Assembly (NCBI GenBank): GCA_027489355.1
Contig: JAIXZY010000035.1
Coordinates: 1-64,000 of the forward strand
Origin: Paracoccaceae bacterium
Lineage (GTDB): Bacteria; Pseudomonadota; Alphaproteobacteria; Rhodobacterales; Rhodobacteraceae
DNA: 64,000 nt
Reading direction: 5' to 3'
The notes beneath the pieces were generated by a model. That model worked only from the letters and a program-made list of their open reading frames with translations, was not told the origin of the DNA and searched no databases. Below, in pieces: positions 32,573 to 40,814 of the stretch. The stretch's first letter is position 1; every line of letters begins with the position of its first letter. Position numbers and translations under genes: made by a program.

Positions 32573-33571
32573 TCAGGTCGCGCTGAATCCGGGCAGGTTG
32601 AAGCGGGTGTAGACGCCGAAGGACAACAGCCGCTCGGCCCCCTGACGCGCCGGTTCGGGGTCGGCGGCCAGGGCCAGGGCGGTGGACAGAAGTTCGCGCG
32701 GGTCCCCGGCCAGCGCGAAGTCCATCGCCCCGGCCCGCAGCAGCGGGACGGTGACCGGGTTCACCTCATGCCCAACGACCAGCATGTCCGAGGCCCGGCC
32801 AGCGGCGCGCAGTGCCTCGATCAGGCCCACATTGCCTCCGCCCACGTTGTAGATCGCCCCCAGCGCCGGATGGTCGCGCAGAAGTCGGGCGACGGCGGCG
32901 CGGGTGAGTTCGGCGCTGTCCTCGCCCTGTGCCTCTCCCGAGATGACGACCTTGGGGAAATTGGCCCTCAGTCCCGAGCGGAAGCCGATTTCCCGGTCTT
33001 CATGGCAGCGGAAGGCCGGGCTTCCCAGCACCACGCCAACGGTCGTGGGCCGGTCGCCCAGCATCCGACCGATCAGGAAGGCCGCCGTCTGGCCCACCGC
33101 CCGATCGTCCAGCCCGACAAAGGAATCGCGGGCCGCGGGAACAAGGTCCGAGATCACCGCGATGATCCGCTTGCCCCGCGCCCGGGCGGCTGCGAGCAAG
33201 CCGGTCATCCGGTCCGAGTTCTTGACCGTCAGGATCAATGGGTGCGAGACGTCCTTGCAGGCCGCCTCGACAGCGCGCAGGACGGTGCTGTCATCGGCCA
33301 GATGCAGATCGTGGAAGCTGCCTTTCGCGCCGCTGGCCGTCCAGGCCGCGCGCATCTGCCCCATCATGCCGCGCCCCACCCGCAGGACGATGTCGGCGGT
33401 AGCGGGACGCGCAACGGGGTCGCTGCCGGGGGACATCAGGCGGCGCAGCGTTTCCTCGACCACCATCCGCGTGCGGTCGTGGACCCGCCCCCGCCCGTTC
33501 AGCGCGCGGTCCACCGTCGCCCGGGACAGACCAGTTTCCCGCATGATGTCAGCGACCGAGACGCGGCGCAT
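32573..33571 (-). CDS. LacI family transcriptional regulator
   Basis: 332 aa; VSVADIMRETGLSRATVDRALNGRGRVHDRTRMVVEE HTH; periplasmic-binding-like sensor domain. Confidence 0.92.
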   Translation of the reverse strand: MRRVSVADIMRETGLSRATVDRALNGRGRVHDRTRMVVEETLRRLMSPGSDPVARPATADIVLRVGRGMMGQMRAAWTASGAKGSFHDLHLADDSTVLRAVEAACKDVSHPLILTVKNSDRMTGLLAAARARGKRIIAVISDLVPAARDSFVGLDDRAVGQTAAFLIGRMLGDRPTTVGVVLGSPAFRCHEDREIGFRSGLRANFPKVVISGEAQGEDSAELTRAAVARLLRDHPALGAIYNVGGGNVGLIEALRAAGRASDMLVVGHEVNPVTVPLLRAGAMDFALAGDPRELLSTALALAADPEPARQGAERLLSFGVYTRFNLPGFSAT

Positions 33572-33587
33572 GAGGCAATCCTTGACT

Positions 33588-33606
33588 GTGAGGCATCATG
33601 CCTCAC
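33588..33606. promoter_or_regulatory. Perfect dyad GTGAGGCAT-C-ATGCCTCAC, candidate LacI-family operator
   Basis: 9-1-9 inverted repeat 16 bp upstream of the LacI gene start. Confidence 0.6.
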
Positions 33607-33636
33607 TCTGCCCCTGCGCCTTCCGTCCCGCAAGTG

Positions 33637-34425
33637 TCAGAGCGCCGCAGCCGCCCTGGCGAAGGCCTCGGCCTCGGCCTCGTCCATCCAGACTTCGTGC
33701 CGGCGTTCCGGATATCCGGCGCGGGTCACATCGTCGGCGAAGGCGCGGAACGCGGCGATGCGCTTCTGCTGCAATTCTGCCTCGAGCGCGGCAAGGTCGG
33801 CATAGCGTTTGGAATGGCGCGGGTAGTGGCCGGTGTTGGTTCCCAGTACATCGCAGGAGAAGAGATACTGCGTGTCGCAGACCGACCCGCAGCCCATGCC
33901 CATCGTGATCATCGGCGTCGCACGCGTGATGTGGTCGGCGAGTTGCACGGGCACGACCTCGACCTCCAGGAATGCCGCACCGGCGTTCTCGATGTCCTTG
34001 GCCTTGCGCAGGACTGACAACGCCTCGGGGGCGAGGCGGCCGATGGCACGAAATCCGGTCCATGCGGCGAGATTCGGGACCAGTCCGACATGGCCGGTGA
34101 CGGGGATTCCCTCGCGCGCCATCGCCTCGATGAAGCGCGGGGAATGCGAGCAGTAGATCGCGTCTGCGCCACGGCGAAGGGCATCGAACGCGGCGCGGAC
34201 GGCCTCATCCGGGGTGGCCGAGGACCCGTGCGGCATCCCCGCCGAGATCAGCGCCGAAGGCGCCGCGGCGCGGATCGCGGGCAGCGTGTGGTCCGCTTCG
34301 CAAGAGAGGACGGTGATTCCCGCAGTCTCGGCGGCAGCGGCTTCGGCGGCAGTGTCGACATGGACCTGCACCCATTTGCGCTGGCCCTTCTGCTGCAGCA
34401 ACGTCGCGACGGTGGTTTTCGGCAT
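33637..34425 (-). CDS. PanB-like (ketopantoate hydroxymethyltransferase family) protein, divergent
   Basis: 262 aa; GHVGLVPN, LEVEVVPVQLADHITRATPMITMGMGCGSVCDTQYLFSCDVLG resembles the PanB C-terminal half. Confidence 0.75.
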   Translation of the reverse strand: MPKTTVATLLQQKGQRKWVQVHVDTAAEAAAAETAGITVLSCEADHTLPAIRAAAPSALISAGMPHGSSATPDEAVRAAFDALRRGADAIYCSHSPRFIEAMAREGIPVTGHVGLVPNLAAWTGFRAIGRLAPEALSVLRKAKDIENAGAAFLEVEVVPVQLADHITRATPMITMGMGCGSVCDTQYLFSCDVLGTNTGHYPRHSKRYADLAALEAELQQKRIAAFRAFADDVTRAGYPERRHEVWMDEAEAEAFARAAAAL

Positions 34426-34514
34426 GGAATGCGCCCCCTGGAACTGGTCCCCTGCGCTAGGGGACTGGGCATCGCGAAGGCAATGGAAAAGAAGGCGCAT
34501 CCGGGTCGGACGCA

Positions 34515-34589
34515 TCACTTTGCCTCACCTGGTTGTTCATGGGGGCTTGGTCGCCCGCAGCCGAGCCACGACTGGCCCCAAAGTGAGGC
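34515..34589. promoter_or_regulatory. Further copies of the TCACTTT(A/G)CCTCAC motif (34515-34528) and of its half in inverse orientation (AAAGTGAGGC, 34580-34589)
   Basis: 13/14 match to 32474-32487; revcomp of 34580-34589 equals 32471-32480. Confidence 0.5.
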
Positions 34590-34614
34590 TGGAGCCCGAG
34601 GCCGATTCGAAGCG

Positions 34615-35352
34615 TCAGACCAGCATTCCGCCGTCGCTGTCGTCGCCCGCCTCTTCCAGCAGGCGGTCGAGATCGGGGATCGAGACGTGGCGGTTGCCCT
34701 CGAGGCTGATGACACCGTCCTTCTTCAGCGCACTGATCTGGCGGCTGACAGTTTCCAGCGTGAGGCCCAGGTAATCCGCCATCTCTTCGCGGGTCAGGGG
34801 CAGGTCCACCGAGAGCTTGCCGGACGCGCGGCGCAGGTGCAGCGCGGCGTCGCGCCGGGCAATGATCGAGATCAGCGAGGCGATCTTCTCGCGCGCGGTC
34901 TTGCGGCCCAGAAGCAGCATCCATTCCCGCGCGGCGTCCAGTTCGTCCAGCGTCATTTCCAGCAGACGCTGCGCGATGTGCGGGGTGGTGGACATCAGCT
35001 CTTCGAAGGGCTTCTTGCGGAAGCAGCACATCACCAGATCGGTGGTCGCAGTGACGTCGAAGGCCGCCGTCGACCGGCCCGGGCGGCCGACGAAATCCGA
35101 CGGCAGCAGCAGGCCGACCATCTGGCGGCGGCCATCCTCCATCGTCTGGGTCAGGGTCGCGATGCCGCTGACGACGGAGCCCACGAACTCCATCCGGTCG
35201 CCGGACCAGATGATCGTCTGGCCCGCCTGGAAGCTGCGGTAGTACTTGACCTGCTCCAGCCGGGCGAGTTCGTCCGTTTCACAGCGCGCGCAGACGGCCC
35301 GATGGCGGATCGGACAGTCACCGCACTGGACGTGAACGGAGTGATCGTGCAT
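34615..35352 (-). CDS. fnrL: Crp/Fnr family regulator FnrL (4Fe-4S O2 sensor type)
   Basis: 245 aa; N-terminal CGDCPIRHRAVCARC cysteines plus C-terminal HTH TREEMADYLGLTLETVSRQISALKKDGVI; adjacent to hemN. Confidence 0.88.
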   Translation of the reverse strand: MHDHSVHVQCGDCPIRHRAVCARCETDELARLEQVKYYRSFQAGQTIIWSGDRMEFVGSVVSGIATLTQTMEDGRRQMVGLLLPSDFVGRPGRSTAAFDVTATTDLVMCCFRKKPFEELMSTTPHIAQRLLEMTLDELDAAREWMLLLGRKTAREKIASLISIIARRDAALHLRRASGKLSVDLPLTREEMADYLGLTLETVSRQISALKKDGVISLEGNRHVSIPDLDRLLEEAGDDSDGGMLV

Positions 35353-35367
35353 TCGCCTTCCCGTCTC

Positions 35368-35381
35368 TTGATCTGGGTCAA
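35368..35381. promoter_or_regulatory. FNR-type box TTGAT-CTGG-GTCAA in the fnrL-hemN divergent region
   Basis: Matches TTGAT-N4-(A/G)TCAA; 34 nt upstream of hemN start. Confidence 0.8.
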
Positions 35382-35414
35382 GGATGACCCCTGACGCGGC
35401 TGTATGGTAGCCGC

Positions 35415-36770
35415 ATGGCACACGACCCGCAACTCGCCCGCTTCGGGCTATTCGACGCACGCGTTCCCCGCTACACGTCTTACCCGACGGCCCCACACTT
35501 CGGGTCGGACATTGGACCGTCGGATTTCACCACCTGGATCGCGGCGATACCCGAGAATAGCGCAGTCTCGCTGTACATACACGTCCCTTTCTGCCGTCGG
35601 TTGTGCTGGTTCTGCGCCTGCCGGACCCAGGGGACGACCTCGGACGAGCCGGTCATCGCCTATGTCGAAACGCTGAAGGCCGAGCTGGAGCTGTTGCGCG
35701 CCCATCTGCCGCGCGGCGTGCGACTGTCGCGGCTGCATTGGGGCGGCGGGACCCCGACGCTGCTGTCGGCCAACCTGATGCGCGACCTGGCCGACCGGAT
35801 CTTTGACGTGGTGCCGTTGGCCGCAGACGGCGAATTTTCGGTCGAGATCGACCCGAACGAGATCGACGATGCCCGGCTTGACGCGCTGGCGGCGGCGGGG
35901 ATGAATCGCGCCTCGATCGGGGTGCAGGACTTCGACCCGCTGATCCAGAAGGCCATCGGGCGCGAGCAGAGCTATCAGCTGACCCGCGACGTGGCCGAAC
36001 GCATCCGCGATCGGGGCGTGGCCAGCCTGAACGCCGACATCCTTTATGGGCTGCCGTTCCAGACCGGCCCGCGGATTTCCGATTCGGTGCAGAAATTGCT
36101 GACCCTGTCGCCCGACCGGGTGGCGCTGTACGGCTACGCCCATGTGCCGTGGATGAGCCGGCGGCAGCAGATGATCCCCTCGGACGAGATGCCGACGCCG
36201 GAAGAACGTCTGTCGCTGTTCGAGACCGCGCGGCAGCTGTTCCTCTGGGACGGCTATGTCGAGGTCGGGATCGACCACTTCGCCAAGCCCGAGGACGGGA
36301 TGGCCAAGGCGCTGAAGGGCGGGACCTTGCGGCGGAATTTCCAGGGCTACACCGACGACACCGCACCGGCGCTGATCGGGTTGGGGGCTTCGTCGATCAG
36401 CCGCTTCCCGCAGGGCTTCGCGCAGAACGCCTCGGCCACGGCGGCGCATACCAAGGCGATCCGCGACGGGCGTTTCTCGACCCACAAGGGCCACCGCTTC
36501 ACCGGCGAGGATACGCTGCGCGCCCGGATCATCGAGGCGCTGATGTGCGACTTCCGCGTGTCGCGGGCCGAGCTGGTGCGCGACTTCGACGTCACCCCGG
36601 CCCGGGTGGAAGAGCTGTTCCAGCGCGCCGCAGGAGAATTCGGCGAGATGGTGCGGGTGACCGACGAGGGGTTCTTCATCCCCGACCGCGCGAAGCCCCT
36701 GACCCGCATGATCGCGCGCGCCTTCGACGCCTACGACAGCGCCAAGGCCAAGCATTCCTCGGCCATCTGA
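35415..36770 (+). CDS. hemN: Oxygen-independent coproporphyrinogen III oxidase
   Basis: 451 aa; radical SAM YIHVPFCRRLCWFCACRTQ; HWGGGTPT. Confidence 0.94.
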   Translation: MAHDPQLARFGLFDARVPRYTSYPTAPHFGSDIGPSDFTTWIAAIPENSAVSLYIHVPFCRRLCWFCACRTQGTTSDEPVIAYVETLKAELELLRAHLPRGVRLSRLHWGGGTPTLLSANLMRDLADRIFDVVPLAADGEFSVEIDPNEIDDARLDALAAAGMNRASIGVQDFDPLIQKAIGREQSYQLTRDVAERIRDRGVASLNADILYGLPFQTGPRISDSVQKLLTLSPDRVALYGYAHVPWMSRRQQMIPSDEMPTPEERLSLFETARQLFLWDGYVEVGIDHFAKPEDGMAKALKGGTLRRNFQGYTDDTAPALIGLGASSISRFPQGFAQNASATAAHTKAIRDGRFSTHKGHRFTGEDTLRARIIEALMCDFRVSRAELVRDFDVTPARVEELFQRAAGEFGEMVRVTDEGFFIPDRAKPLTRMIARAFDAYDSAKAKHSSAI

Positions 36771-36779
36771 GCGTCGGGG

Positions 36780-38003
36780 TCAGCTGCGCGACAGGCGGGT
36801 CAGAAGATCGACCTGCTTCGGCAGACAGACCGAGCGGAGATCGTAGCGCTCGCGCACCATCCGGCGGGCGGCATCGCGCATCGGCTGATAGGCCTCGGGC
36901 CGGGCCAACGCGTCACAAAGGGCCGCCGACCAGCCCTTCACATCGAAGAAATCCACCAGCCGCCCGGTCACGCCATCGGTGATGACTTCGGCCACCGGGG
37001 CGGTGTTCGATCCGACCACCAGTGTCCCGGCGGCCATCGTCTCGACCATCGACCAGGACAGGACGAAGGGATAGGTCAGATAGGCATGGACGCGGGCGAC
37101 GTGGATCAGGTCCACAAGCCGGTCATAGGGCAGCTTGCCGACGAAATGCACGCGGCCGAGGTCAAGACGGTCCTTCACCTCGTCCAGAATAACGTCCTTC
37201 CAGCTGCCCCCGCCGGGCGGGGCGCTGCCGTAGCTGACGCCTTCCTCCCCCACGATCACCACCTGGGCATTCGGGCGGGCGGCCAGCACCTCGGGCAAGG
37301 CGCGCAGGAAGATGTGGTAGCCGCGGTAGGGTTCGAGGTTGCGGTTGACGAAGGTCAGGACCTCGTCCCCCGGCACAAGGGTGCGGCCATTCGGTAGCGT
37401 GAAGCGGGCCTGCGGATTGGGGGTCAGGCGGTCGCAGTCGACACCGTCGAAGATCTCCTCCAGCCGCTGCCGCAGAAGGGCGGGATGCGTGCTGGCCTGC
37501 CATTCGGTCGGCGACACGCCCGCGTCGGCGTGGATCAGGGCCTGCGCGAGATAGGCCGCCCGGGACTGGGCGATCATCACCTGGTCGAAGCCTTGCGCCT
37601 GAAACTCAGCGTCGAAGGCCACGTCCTGGCCGATGCCGCGATAGTAGAACTCGGCAAAGACCAGAAGCTTTGCCTCGGGCCAGACCTCTTTCAGGAACAG
37701 CGTCTCGCCCCAGCCGGAATGGCCGTAGATCACGTCCGGGACGTAGCCCTGCGCCCGCATCCGTTGCGCAAAGCGCGCGACCGAGACGGCGCGGTCGCCC
37801 ATCTGGGTGAAGGTGCGGCCCAGGCGCGTGGCCTTGGGGTCAACGGGCGGGGAGGTGTGCGGATAGCGCAGAACCGGCACTTCGGCGGTCTTGCCGTTGG
37901 CGGCATCGGTCAGCGCGCGCACGTCATGGCCCCGGCGCTGCATTTCCGGCGCCAGATGCAGGAACTGCCCCGGAAAGTTCTGGTGGACGAAGAGCAGCTT
38001 CAC
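36780..38003 (-). CDS. Glycosyltransferase family 4
   Basis: 407 aa; MKLLFVHQNFPGQFLHLAPEMQRRGHDV; FVNRNLEPYRGYHIFLRALPEVLAARPNAQVVIVGEEG. Confidence 0.88.
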   Translation of the reverse strand: MKLLFVHQNFPGQFLHLAPEMQRRGHDVRALTDAANGKTAEVPVLRYPHTSPPVDPKATRLGRTFTQMGDRAVSVARFAQRMRAQGYVPDVIYGHSGWGETLFLKEVWPEAKLLVFAEFYYRGIGQDVAFDAEFQAQGFDQVMIAQSRAAYLAQALIHADAGVSPTEWQASTHPALLRQRLEEIFDGVDCDRLTPNPQARFTLPNGRTLVPGDEVLTFVNRNLEPYRGYHIFLRALPEVLAARPNAQVVIVGEEGVSYGSAPPGGGSWKDVILDEVKDRLDLGRVHFVGKLPYDRLVDLIHVARVHAYLTYPFVLSWSMVETMAAGTLVVGSNTAPVAEVITDGVTGRLVDFFDVKGWSAALCDALARPEAYQPMRDAARRMVRERYDLRSVCLPKQVDLLTRLSRS

Positions 38004-38004
38004 G

Positions 38005-39693
38005 TCAGGCTCCGAAGGCGGCGGCCATCAGAGCTTTGGTATAAGGGGATTGCGGATCGGTAAACACGGCCTCGCAGTCGCCGGATTCGACCACATCGCC
38101 GGCCTGCATCACCATGACCTTGTGCGCCATGGCCCGGATCACCCGCAGGTCGTGGCTGATGAAGATGAAGGCCAAGCCCCATTTCCGCTGCAAGGCGCGC
38201 AGAAGTTCGACGATCTGGACCTGCACCGTCATGTCCAGCGCAGAGGTCGGTTCGTCCAGCACCACCAGAAGCGGCCGCAGGATCATCGCGCGGGCGATGG
38301 CGATGCGCTGACGCTGGCCGCCGGAAAATTCGTGCGGATAGCGGCCCATCATCGCCGGGTCCAGCCCGACTTCGCGCATGATCTCGGCCACCATCTCGGT
38401 CCGGTTGCGGCCCGGCTCCAGCCCGTGGACGCCCAGCCCCTCGGCGATGATCTGCTCGACGGTCAAGCGCGGCGACAGGCTGCCGTAGGGGTCCTGGAAC
38501 ACGACCTGCATGTTGCGGCGGATCACCCGCATCGCCTTGCGGCCCTTGGCCCGGGCAAAGGCCGCGCGCGCGCTGTCGATCAGCTCGTCCCAGCCCTCGG
38601 GTCCGGTGTCGGCGCTGCGACGGGCCTGCGCCTCGTCCCAGGTTTCGTCCAGCCGGCTGATGTCGCGCCCAAGGAAGACGACCTTCCCCTGCGAGCCGAT
38701 GAGCCGCAGGATCGCCAGCGCCAGGGTGGTCTTGCCCGAGCCGCTTTCGCCCACGATCCCAAGGGTTTCCCCGGCGCGGACCGAAAGGCTGGCGTCGTTC
38801 ACCGCCTTCACGTGGCCCACCGTCCGGCGCAGGAGGCCCTTGTGGATCGGAAACCAGACGCGCAGGTGTTCGGTCCGCACGATCTCTTGCGCGCCGGCTG
38901 GTACCGGGTCCGGCCCGCCCTTCTGTTCGGCGGCCAGCAGCTTCTGCGTGTAGGGGTGCTGCGGGTTGGCGAAGATCTCGGCCGTGGGTCCCTGTTCGAC
39001 GATTTCTCCGCCCTGCATGACGCAGACCCGGTCGGCGATGCGGCGGACGATGGTCAGGTCGTGGGTGATGAACAGCAGGCTCAGCCCCTCGGCCTTTTTC
39101 AGGTCGGCCAGAAGGTCCAGGATCTGCGCCTGGATCGTCACGTCCAGCGCGGTGGTGGGTTCGTCCGCGACCAGAAGTTCCGGCCCATTGGCCAGCGCCA
39201 TCGCGATCATCACCCGCTGGCGCTGCCCGCCCGACAGCTGGTGCGGATAGGCGCCCAAGCGGCTTTCCGCGTCGCGGATGCCGACCTTGCCCAGAAGCTC
39301 GACGATGCGGGCGCGCGCCTTGTCGCCGGTCAGGCCCTGGTGCAGGGCCAGGCTTTCGGCAAGCTGCTTTTCGATCGTGTGGAGGGGATTGAGGCTGGTC
39401 ATCGGCTCCTGGAAGATGAAGCTGATGTCGTTGCCCCGGATGCGGCGCAGCTCGCGTTCCGATGCGCCGATCATTTGCGCGCCGCTATAGGTGACAGAGC
39501 CCGCGATCTCGGCATTGTCGGACAGGAGCCCAACCGTCGACAGGGCCGTCACCGACTTGCCAGAGCCGCTTTCGCCGACAAGAGCCACCGTCTCGCCCTT
39601 GCCCACGGTAAAGGACACGCCCTTGACCGCCTGGATCACCCGCCCGTCCTGGCGGAAGCTGACGCGCAGGTCCTTGACCTCAAGTACGCTCAT
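38005..39693 (-). CDS. yejF: Peptide ABC transporter ATP-binding protein (YejF-like, two NBDs)
   Basis: 562 aa; GESGSGKSVTALST and GESGSGKTTLALAIL; two signature motifs LSGGQRQRVMIAMAL / FSGGQRQRIAIARAM. Confidence 0.92.
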   Translation of the reverse strand: MSVLEVKDLRVSFRQDGRVIQAVKGVSFTVGKGETVALVGESGSGKSVTALSTVGLLSDNAEIAGSVTYSGAQMIGASERELRRIRGNDISFIFQEPMTSLNPLHTIEKQLAESLALHQGLTGDKARARIVELLGKVGIRDAESRLGAYPHQLSGGQRQRVMIAMALANGPELLVADEPTTALDVTIQAQILDLLADLKKAEGLSLLFITHDLTIVRRIADRVCVMQGGEIVEQGPTAEIFANPQHPYTQKLLAAEQKGGPDPVPAGAQEIVRTEHLRVWFPIHKGLLRRTVGHVKAVNDASLSVRAGETLGIVGESGSGKTTLALAILRLIGSQGKVVFLGRDISRLDETWDEAQARRSADTGPEGWDELIDSARAAFARAKGRKAMRVIRRNMQVVFQDPYGSLSPRLTVEQIIAEGLGVHGLEPGRNRTEMVAEIMREVGLDPAMMGRYPHEFSGGQRQRIAIARAMILRPLLVVLDEPTSALDMTVQVQIVELLRALQRKWGLAFIFISHDLRVIRAMAHKVMVMQAGDVVESGDCEAVFTDPQSPYTKALMAAAFGA

Positions 39694-39703
39694 CTGCCCG
39701 CCC

Positions 39704-40813
39704 TCATCTGAACGTCTTTCGCGGGTCGAAGGCATCGCGGACGCCTTCGAAGATGAAGACCAGAAGCGACAGCATGATGGCAAAGGTGAAGAAGGCGGTG
39801 AAGGCCAGGAACGGGGCCTGCAGGTTCTGCTGCGCCTGACGGGTCAGCTGGCCCAGCGAGGGCAGGTCCGAGGGCAGGCCGAAACCCAGGTAATCCAGCG
39901 TCGCCAGCCCGGCGATCGTGCCGGTGATGGCGAAGGGCAGCATGGTAAGCGTGGCGACCATCGCGTTCGGCAGGACGTGGCGGAACATGATCTGCAGGTC
40001 CGACACGCCCAGGGCCTTGGCGGCGCGGACATATTCGAAGTTCCGGGCGCGCAGGAACTCGGCCCGGACGACGCCGACAAGGCCGGTCCAGCCGAAGATG
40101 ACCATCAGCGCGACGAGGAGCCAGAAGCTTTTCGCCCAGATCGCGGTGATGATGATGATGACATACAGCGTCGGGATCGAGGACCAGAGTTCGATGAACC
40201 GCTGGAACAGCAGGTCGGTAAGCCCGCCGAAATAGCCCTGCACCGCCCCCGCCGCGATGCCGATGATCGAGGTCAGCGCCACGACGATCAGCGAGAAGGT
40301 GACCGAAAGCCGGAAACCGTAGATCACCCGCGCAAGCACGTCGCGGCTGGTATCGTCCGTGCCAAGCCAGTTCATCTTTGACGGCGCGCTTGGGGCCACG
40401 CCGCCGGTATCGACGATGGTGTTGTAGCTGTAGGGGATCACCGGCCAGACCATCCAGCCCTTCTGCACCGGCTGGCCCAGGGCGGTCCCCTTCGCCTCGA
40501 CTTCGGCCTTGATGCCTTGGGGGTCGTCCCAGCAGTCCAGCGACCCGCCCGAGACGATCAGGCATTGCACTTCTGGCGTGGAGTAGTTGGCTTCCGTCCG
40601 CAGGTCGCCACCGAAGGCCACCTCGGGGTAGAACTTGAAGACCGGTGTGTAATAGCCCCCCTGGTACTGGACCAGGATCGGGCGGTCGTTGGCGATCAGC
40701 TCGGCAAAGAGCGACAGGCCGTAGAGCACAAGGAAGATCCACAGCGACCAGTAGGCGCGGCGGTTGGCCTTGAAGTTGCGCCAGCGGCGTTGGTTCAGCG
40801 GCGACAGCGCCAT
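39704..40813 (-). CDS. yejE: Peptide ABC transporter permease (YejE-like)
   Basis: 369 aa; NQRRWRNFKANRRAYWSLWIFLVLYGLSLFAELIANDRPIL; EYVRAAKALGVSDLQIMFRHVLPNAM. Confidence 0.92.
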   Translation of the reverse strand: MALSPLNQRRWRNFKANRRAYWSLWIFLVLYGLSLFAELIANDRPILVQYQGGYYTPVFKFYPEVAFGGDLRTEANYSTPEVQCLIVSGGSLDCWDDPQGIKAEVEAKGTALGQPVQKGWMVWPVIPYSYNTIVDTGGVAPSAPSKMNWLGTDDTSRDVLARVIYGFRLSVTFSLIVVALTSIIGIAAGAVQGYFGGLTDLLFQRFIELWSSIPTLYVIIIITAIWAKSFWLLVALMVIFGWTGLVGVVRAEFLRARNFEYVRAAKALGVSDLQIMFRHVLPNAMVATLTMLPFAITGTIAGLATLDYLGFGLPSDLPSLGQLTRQAQQNLQAPFLAFTAFFTFAIMLSLLVFIFEGVRDAFDPRKTFR

Positions 40814-40814
40814 G

